DNA of 38,854 nt from Endomicrobiales bacterium (GTDB lineage Bacteria; Elusimicrobiota; Endomicrobiia; Endomicrobiales; JAFGIL01): NCBI GenBank assembly GCA_016929635.1, contig JAFGIL010000071.1, positions 1-38,854 of the forward strand, read 5' to 3'. The notes below the pieces were generated by a model. The model had not been told where the DNA came from and searched no databases. It saw only the letters and a program-made list of their open reading frames with translations. The position numbers were made by a program, and so were the translations under genes. Below are positions 33,470-38,854 of this stretch, one piece after another; positions within the stretch are counted from its first letter, which is position 1; every line of letters starts with the position of its first letter.

Positions 33470-34675
33470 TTATTGGGTTTTCTGTATGGCTTTGACAATG
33501 TTCAAAGCCTGAACCGTTTCTTTTACGTTATGAACCCTTAAGATATTGGCACCGTTCAATGATGCCCACACAAAACTCGAAATACTCCCGGACAATCTGT
33601 CTTTCGGCGAAATATCCCGAAGGATGTGCCCTAAAAATGATTTGCGCGAAGTGCCTATCAATACCGGCCTTCCGAAAACGCCGAACTCTCTCAGCCTTTT
33701 TAAAATTTCCAGATTATGTTTTACTGTTTTACCAAAACCGATACCGGGATCGATTATAATTTTATTAAACTCCACCCCCCGGTCTAAAGCGTATTCTATC
33801 CGTTCAGAAAAAAACTCGTTAATATCACAAACTACGTCTTTGTATTTTGGATTCTTCTGCATATTTTTGGGCATGCCTTTCATATGCATAATTATAACCG
33901 GGGTACGGTATTTTCTGGCAATCTTAACCATAGAACAGTTTTTATAACGCAATCCTGTTACATCATTAATGATATTTGCCCCTTCACCGATAGCTGCTTC
34001 TGCTACTTCCGGCTTGTAGGTATCAACGGAAATCAGGGCTTTTATTTTCTTTGATATTTTTTTTATCACAGGCAGCACCCTGGAGATTTCATCTTTAACT
34101 GAAACGGGTTTTGACCCGGGCCTTGTTGACTCCCCTCCGATATCGATTATCCCCGCACCTTCAGAAACCATTTCCTGGGCATGCTCTGCGGCTTTTTCAA
34201 TATTATAATACATCCCTCCGTCTGAAAAAGAATCCGGAGTTACGTTCAACACCCCCATAACCAGAGGAAACCTGTTAATCCTAAGCTGCTTGCCCCTGCA
34301 ATCAATTCTGAATTTATTATCTCCATAAGATGAGTTTTTTTCTTTAATAATCTTTGCCCAATCTTTAAGGCCAAAAGGCTGCCCGAAAAGTTTCTTAACC
34401 AGCCTGTCAACCTGATTTTGAGTGGCCATTAGAAAAACGTCGGACTTCCCGCGCTTAAAATTGCCGACCTGCCAGCTTACAGCAGCCTCTCCTCCCAGGG
34501 ACAATATGTTCTGTTTGATTATGTTCGCAGCCCTGTTGTCGACTCCGCGTAATATCAAAGACCTCATTAAAGCTTTAGGAGCCATCAGTTTAACAGACTT
34601 AGGATCAGCTCCTACTTTTTTTATGTGCTCGATAGCGTCTTCTTTGCTGCTTATTTCTACAATTCTAATTTTCAT
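33470..34675 (-). CDS. folP: Dihydropteroate synthase with N-terminal extension
   Basis: 401 residues; joins p-aminobenzoate to hydroxymethyl-dihydropterin diphosphate in folate synthesis. The catalytic barrel starts at about 136: MGVLNVTPDSFSDGG, DIGGESTRPGS, DVTGLR and the later DPGIGFGKT. Usual single-domain FolP is about 270-290 residues; here an extra N-terminal domain of about 130 residues (with LMAPKALMRSLILRGVD and NIIKQNILSLGGEA) precedes it. Such extensions occur in several deep-branching bacteria; the role is unknown. No good SD; the start abuts the inverted repeat upstream. folE is the neighbour on the other side of that repeat. Confidence 0.93.
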   Translation of the reverse strand: MKIRIVEISSKEDAIEHIKKVGADPKSVKLMAPKALMRSLILRGVDNRAANIIKQNILSLGGEAAVSWQVGNFKRGKSDVFLMATQNQVDRLVKKLFGQPFGLKDWAKIIKEKNSSYGDNKFRIDCRGKQLRINRFPLVMGVLNVTPDSFSDGGMYYNIEKAAEHAQEMVSEGAGIIDIGGESTRPGSKPVSVKDEISRVLPVIKKISKKIKALISVDTYKPEVAEAAIGEGANIINDVTGLRYKNCSMVKIARKYRTPVIIMHMKGMPKNMQKNPKYKDVVCDINEFFSERIEYALDRGVEFNKIIIDPGIGFGKTVKHNLEILKRLREFGVFGRPVLIGTSRKSFLGHILRDISPKDRLSGSISSFVWASLNGANILRVHNVKETVQALNIVKAIQKTQ

Positions 34676-34678
34676 AAA

Positions 34679-34805
34679 TTACAAATCCCAAATTCCAAAT
34701 TACAAATAATACCAAAATTCCAATAGCCAAATAAATAAGCCTATTTGTTTGGAATTTAGAAATTGAAATTTATTTGGAACTTGATATTTGGTATTTGGAA
34801 TTTTC
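34679..34805. repeat. Long AT-rich imperfect inverted repeat between folE and folP
   Basis: The 149 bp gap 34676-34824 is almost filled by this element. The left arm is rich in CAAATTCCAAAT-type words (34683-34733), the right arm in ATTTGGAATTT-type words (34743-34803), and the centre CAAATA-AATAAGCC-TATTTG (34729-34747 region) can fold as the hairpin tip. Its left edge lies 3 bp from the folP ATG. It could be a transcript-folding element, a terminator/attenuator or a mobile repeat. No open reading frame is seen in it. Confidence 0.75.
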
Positions 34806-34824
34806 ATTGCTAAATCTGCTTACT

Positions 34825-35388
34825 TTACTTAATCAATGATAACGCTTCGCTTCTTGTCCTTGCGTCTTTTAAAAAAGTGCCTCTCATGGCGGAAGTAATC
34901 ATCTTTGAACCTGGTTTTTTCACCCCGCGCATGGTCATGCACAGATGCTCCGCCTCTATCACTACCATTGCCCCGTATGGTTTTGCCACTTCCATAATTG
35001 TATCTGTTATCTGTTTTGCAAGGCGCTCCTGAAGCTGCAGTCTTTTGGTGAATACCTCAACCACGCGCACAAGCTTCGAAACACCCAGCAAGCGGTCCTT
35101 CTTGGGAATGTATGCCACATGCACTTTGCCGAAAAACGGCAATAGATGATGTTCGCAGAGCGAGTAAAACGGGATATCCTTGACAAGGACTATTTCCTCG
35201 TGGTCTTCCTTCTCATAATAAACGCTCAAAACATCACGGGGGTTAATCCTCATTCCCCCTAGGGCTTCCATATAAAACTCAGCCACTCTTCTCGGGGTGT
35301 CCTTTAAACCTTCCCTCTTGACGTCTTCCCCGAGAGCTTTAAGCATTTCAGAAACTGCATGTTCAACCTTTTTTTTGTCTATATTCAT
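34825..35388 (-). CDS. folE: GTP cyclohydrolase I
   Basis: 187 residues. Converts GTP to 7,8-dihydroneopterin triphosphate, the first step of folate synthesis. Type IA zinc ligands Cys78 and His81 (SLCEHHLLPF) and Cys150 (EHLCMTMRG) are all present with the spacing of the E. coli enzyme. GVSKLVRVVE and the QLQERL stretch are also typical. The start overlaps the ftsH stop by 4 bp. Confidence 0.96.
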   Translation of the reverse strand: MNIDKKKVEHAVSEMLKALGEDVKREGLKDTPRRVAEFYMEALGGMRINPRDVLSVYYEKEDHEEIVLVKDIPFYSLCEHHLLPFFGKVHVAYIPKKDRLLGVSKLVRVVEVFTKRLQLQERLAKQITDTIMEVAKPYGAMVVIEAEHLCMTMRGVKKPGSKMITSAMRGTFLKDARTRSEALSLIK

Positions 35389-37211
35389 GATTTTTTATTT
35401 TTACCCGGTTCTTCTTTAATACCCTTTATTATTCTGTCAACCTCTTCCCCGTCTAAAACTTCTTTTTCGATTAACCTCTCGGCCAAAGAATCCAGTTTGT
35501 CTTTATGTTTCTTTAAAATCCTCTCGGCATTATCCTTTGCACCTTCGACAATTCGTTTTACTTCAGAATCAATCGTTTCAGAGGTCTTGTTGGAATACCG
35601 GGGTTCGCGCGTATAATCACGCCCCAGAAAAACCTCCTCCGTGGGCTTACGCAGAGACAAAGGCCCGATTTTATCGCTCATTCCAAACTCAACAACCATC
35701 TTTTGTGCCATCTCAGTTGCTTTTGCCAAATCATTCTGGGAGCCGGTTGTTACTTCCTTAAAAACCATCTCTTCAGCTGCACGGCCTCCCAAAAACACGG
35801 AAAGCCTTGCTAAAATTTCCTGCTTTGTGGTAAGATACCTGTCTTCCAGAGGCAGCTGAAGCGTATACCCAAGTGCAGGCCCGCGCGGTATAATGGAAAC
35901 TTTATGCACGGGATCAGTCCCGGGGGTAAATCTTGCAACTAGCGTGTGCCCGGATTCGTGATACGCAATGATTTTTTTCTCGTGTTCTGAAATCATCCTC
36001 GACTTTCTCTGGGGCCCTGCAATCACCCGGTCAATTGCCTCTTCCAGATCATCCATCTCCGCAGCTGCCCTGTCTTTTCTTGCAGCTAGAAGCGCCGCTT
36101 CGTTTACAAGATTTGCTATGTCAGCACCGACAAAACCTGGTGTACGCCGTGCAATAACTTTTAAATCTACCGAAGGACTTAACTTAATATTCTTAACGTG
36201 AACCTTTAAAATCTCTTCTCTTCCCTTTAAATCAGGAGTAGGGACTGCCACGTGCCTGTCAAAACGCCCGGGCCTTAACAATGCCGGGTCCAACACGTCA
36301 GGCCTATTTGTAGCGGCAATAAGAATAACTCCTTCTTTCGTATCAAACCCGTCCATCTCAACCAGCAGCTGGTTTAAGGTCTGTTCCCTTTCGTCGTGGC
36401 CTCCGCCGATTCCTGCAAAGCGGTGCCTCCCGACAGCATCTATCTCATCTATAAAAAGCAGGCACGGTGCGCTTTTTCTTCCCTGTTCAAATAAATCCCT
36501 TACACGCGATGCGCCGACACCGACAAACATTTCAACAAACTCAGAACCGCTGGATGAAAAAAACGGCACTCCTGCCTCGCCTGCCACGGCTTTTGCAAGC
36601 AATGTTTTACCTGTGCCCGGTGCCCCGTAAACCAGAACTCCCTTGGGTATTTTCCCCCCCAGGCGCTGGAACTTAGCCGGGTCTTTCAAAAACTCAATAA
36701 TCTCCCTTAACTCTTCCTTTGCCTCTTCGCATCCCGCCACGTTTGCAAAAGTTATTTTTGTTTTTCTTGTAGACTGAAGCTTTGCGCGGCTTCTTCCGAA
36801 AGACATCACCTGCTTCCCGCCCGTCTGCATGCCTTTAAGCATCCACAGCCAGAACACTATTAATAAAATCATCGGGCCCCAGTTAAGAAGCAAAGCCATT
36901 AGCCAGTTACGTTCAATAACTCCGGAGTATTGGTCAACGTTGTATTCCTCCAGCTCTTCAACCAGCTTCGGGTCCGGGAGAGGTATGGTTTTAAAGTTCA
37001 TAACCTTTCCCTCTAACGTTTTATACTTGCCTTTTATTAACTCCTGCGCGACCGAAACTTCTGTAATCTGGTTTGATTTCAGATATTTCTTAAAAGTCGA
37101 ATAAGGAAGCTCTTGTTCCATGCTCATCTTGCGAACCGACTGGATAAAATAAAGCAAAATAACAAATACTATTAACCATATAAAAATTCCCCACCTGTTT
37201 CTATCTTTCAT
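35385..37211 (-). CDS. ftsH: ATP-dependent zinc metalloprotease FtsH
   Basis: 608 residues, full length. Membrane-anchored hexameric AAA+ protease for quality control and regulated proteolysis. Two helices (about 8-24 and 103-126) flank a periplasmic domain. AAA module: Walker A GAPGTGKT (196-203), Walker [10 protein letters not shown] and the second region of homology ([19 protein letters not shown]). Zinc site HESGH (418-422) plus a downstream Asp in SQNDLAKA. It lies in the widespread tilS-hpt-ftsH order and is followed by folE and folP with a 4 bp overlap. Confidence 0.97.
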   Translation of the reverse strand: MKDRNRWGIFIWLIVFVILLYFIQSVRKMSMEQELPYSTFKKYLKSNQITEVSVAQELIKGKYKTLEGKVMNFKTIPLPDPKLVEELEEYNVDQYSGVIERNWLMALLLNWGPMILLIVFWLWMLKGMQTGGKQVMSFGRSRAKLQSTRKTKITFANVAGCEEAKEELREIIEFLKDPAKFQRLGGKIPKGVLVYGAPGTGKTLLAKAVAGEAGVPFFSSSGSEFVEMFVGVGASRVRDLFEQGRKSAPCLLFIDEIDAVGRHRFAGIGGGHDEREQTLNQLLVEMDGFDTKEGVILIAATNRPDVLDPALLRPGRFDRHVAVPTPDLKGREEILKVHVKNIKLSPSVDLKVIARRTPGFVGADIANLVNEAALLAARKDRAAAEMDDLEEAIDRVIAGPQRKSRMISEHEKKIIAYHESGHTLVARFTPGTDPVHKVSIIPRGPALGYTLQLPLEDRYLTTKQEILARLSVFLGGRAAEEMVFKEVTTGSQNDLAKATEMAQKMVVEFGMSDKIGPLSLRKPTEEVFLGRDYTREPRYSNKTSETIDSEVKRIVEGAKDNAERILKKHKDKLDSLAERLIEKEVLDGEEVDRIIKGIKEEPGKNKKS

Positions 37212-37241
37212 TCTATTAAACCTCCATGAAACCTGCTCGTT

Positions 37242-37784
37242 TTAACATTTCAATATACCTATATACGGAAGATTTCTATATTTCTCTTTATAATCAAGCC
37301 CGTATCCAACCAAAAAACTGTTCGGGACGACAAAACCTTTATAATCAATCTTTACCGGAACTTTTCTGAGCCCTGATTTATCCAGAAGAACGCATGTGCG
37401 GACCGATGCGGGCTGCCTTGTCTTAAGATTTTTGTGAAGATAGTTCAGGGTATAGCCGGTATCCACTATTTCATCTACTAAAAGCAGGTTTTTTCCCACG
37501 GGATCCTCGCGCAAATCACTCAAAAGCCGTACAACGCCGGTTGATTTTGTCTTCTTGTACGAAGAAACCGATATAAAATCAAAAGAACAGTCTACTTTTA
37601 AACATCTTGCCAGGTCAGAAAAAAATATTATACTTCCCTTAAGCACTCCGATTATCGTTAATTCTTTGTTTTTGTAATCACTGGATATCTTTTCAGCAAG
37701 TTCTTTTACTTTTTCCTGAATCTGCTCCCGGGTCAAAAGAACCTTTTTAATCTCATCTTTTTTTCTTTTGCGATTTATATTCAT
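37242..37784 (-). CDS. hpt: Hypoxanthine phosphoribosyltransferase
   Basis: 180 residues. Salvages hypoxanthine and guanine to nucleotides using PRPP. The PRPP-binding motif LLLVDEIVDTGYTL (about 100-113), GVLKGS (46-51) and the flexible loop region SSYKKT are present. The base-binding end (DYKGFVVPNSFLVGYGLDY) is typical. It lies between tilS and ftsH, a conserved order in bacteria. Confidence 0.95.
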   Translation of the reverse strand: MNINRKRKKDEIKKVLLTREQIQEKVKELAEKISSDYKNKELTIIGVLKGSIIFFSDLARCLKVDCSFDFISVSSYKKTKSTGVVRLLSDLREDPVGKNLLLVDEIVDTGYTLNYLHKNLKTRQPASVRTCVLLDKSGLRKVPVKIDYKGFVVPNSFLVGYGLDYKEKYRNLPYIGILKC

Positions 37785-37816
37785 TTATCAATTGATTTAA
37801 TAACAGGTTGTATGCT

Positions 37817-38806
37817 TCAATGCGGGGATTTTTTAAAAATAACCCTGCGCCCCTTTTTTACAATTACCCAACTACTAGAAAATCTTAATTTTGATTGATT
37901 TGACAGACAAATCCAGTCTTTGATGCGTTCCACTTGAACTGACGATTTTTTTTCAGGCAGAATGGCCTTAATAAGCCTTAATTGTATCGTTTTATTATAC
38001 TCAAAAAATCGCTTTAAATCAAGTGAAATCTGTGTCCTGTTTATGCTGACAGCTCTTCTGATTGCTTTTGCTGTTAGAGAGCCAAGAAACTCATTTTCCC
38101 TGTTTACAATGCTTGAAAGGTTATACAAATGTTCAACAAAACAAGGATTTAATTTATTAAAAATAGGTATGATTTTATGCCTTATTTTGTTACGGGTATA
38201 ATCCATACTGTAGTTAGTATGGTCAACACAGTATGAGAGTTTCTGGGCGTGTAAATACCTTACTATCTCATTCCTTGTTAAAGACAGAACCGGCCTGATA
38301 ATTTTTATTTTATCCCGGGCATTTTTCTCGCTTAACCTGTATACCGGAATTCCGGCAAGCCCCTCGGTACCTGTTCCCCGTATCAGCCACATCAGCATGG
38401 TTTCCGCATTATCATTTGCATTATGGCCCGTTGCTATTTTACTGCATTTAAGCTTTTTTGCCAGGGAAATCAATGCGCTGTATCTTAAAGCCCGGCCTGC
38501 AGTCTCTAACGATATTTTTTTTAAATCAGAGTATTCCCTTACCGGAATTTTCTCTATGTGAGCAGGTATCTTGAATCTTTTGCCTAAATCCTGTATGAAT
38601 TTCTTTTCTCTTTTTGCCTGTTTTCTAAGGCCGTGGTCTACGTACATTATTTCAATTTCAACATCTACTGTTTTTCCCATCCTCCAGAAAAGATGGGTCA
38701 GACAAACAGAGTCAGGCCCGCCTGATACAGCCAGCAGTATCCTGTCCTGTGATTTAACCAGATTGTTTTTTATAACTGTCTTTTTAAATTTATCAAAAAT
38801 GTCCAT
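37817..38806 (-). CDS. tilS: tRNA(Ile)-lysidine synthetase
   Basis: 329 residues. Changes C34 of the CAU-anticodon tRNA-Ile to lysidine so that it reads AUA. The start is the ATG at 38806, with AAAGG about 8 nt upstream; the frame stays open to the window end with a TTG at 38830, but this adds no family-like sequence. PP-loop SGGPDS (28-33), the MYVDHGLR segment and the GHNANDNAETMLMWLIRGTG motif are diagnostic. AUA codons are common in these genes, consistent with need for the enzyme. Confidence 0.94.
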   Translation of the reverse strand: MDIFDKFKKTVIKNNLVKSQDRILLAVSGGPDSVCLTHLFWRMGKTVDVEIEIMYVDHGLRKQAKREKKFIQDLGKRFKIPAHIEKIPVREYSDLKKISLETAGRALRYSALISLAKKLKCSKIATGHNANDNAETMLMWLIRGTGTEGLAGIPVYRLSEKNARDKIKIIRPVLSLTRNEIVRYLHAQKLSYCVDHTNYSMDYTRNKIRHKIIPIFNKLNPCFVEHLYNLSSIVNRENEFLGSLTAKAIRRAVSINRTQISLDLKRFFEYNKTIQLRLIKAILPEKKSSVQVERIKDWICLSNQSKLRFSSSWVIVKKGRRVIFKKSPH

Positions 38807-38854
38807 ATTAAATACCTTTGAATAATGCAATAATTCTACTAAAAAATGAGGTAA

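Overview
The window reads as a piece of chromosome from an uncultured diderm (Gram-negative-type) bacterium of moderate-to-low GC. It is densely coding: gene gaps are mostly under 60 bp, many neighbours overlap by 4 bp, and no stretch over 300 bp lacks a gene. O-antigen-type polymer genes, a BamE-like lipoprotein, HtrA and a MepM-like M23 peptidase point to an outer membrane. The housekeeping order tilS-hpt-ftsH-folE-folP-cdaA-glmM-pdxJ-glmS-acpS-nnrD and the rare protein architectures suggest a candidate phylum such as Omnitrophota. That placement is inference and weakly held. I see no tRNA, rRNA, CRISPR array, transposase or integrase.

Bases 1-9777 hold an envelope and signalling locus. An M23 peptidase, cut by the window edge, is followed by a sigma70-like promoter driving a Cache-HAMP-PAS histidine kinase and a LysM-FecR envelope protein. 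Converging on them from the minus strand is a tight four-gene run: a secreted, degenerate GH57-like protein, an HtrA protease, a pseudo-receiver/receiver protein and a receiver-GGDEF protein.

Bases 9778-20299 start with a divergent promoter region. A textbook TTGACA-17-TAAAAT promoter leads into tmk-holB-yaaT(PSP1)-metG-tatD, then directly into a surface-polysaccharide block: methyltransferase, O-antigen ligase/polymerase, MurJ-like flippase, GT2 and GT4 glycosyltransferases.

Bases 20308-38854 are all on the minus strand. In transcription order they hold tilS, hpt, ftsH, folE, folP, cdaA, a 36-residue CdaR-like membrane micropeptide, glmM, pdxJ, glmS, acpS, nnrD, an M20 amidohydrolase, a small membrane protein, thiL, tsaE and tsaB. 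Small accessory genes follow (DUF1353, a small membrane protein, DUF3795, a BamE-like lipoprotein), then an LsrF-like aldolase and a zinc alcohol dehydrogenase. The cdaA-glmM-glmS group links c-di-AMP synthesis to cell-wall precursor supply. folE and folP make folate, and tsaB and tsaE modify tRNA.

The most unusual item is the micropeptide gene at 32554-32664. It sits exactly where full-length cdaR (ybbR) normally lies and keeps a ribosome binding site, but encodes only the transmembrane helix. Also notable are the GH57-like pseudoenzyme, a shrunken pseudo-receiver, and AT-rich repeat elements placed flush against the acpS and folP start codons.
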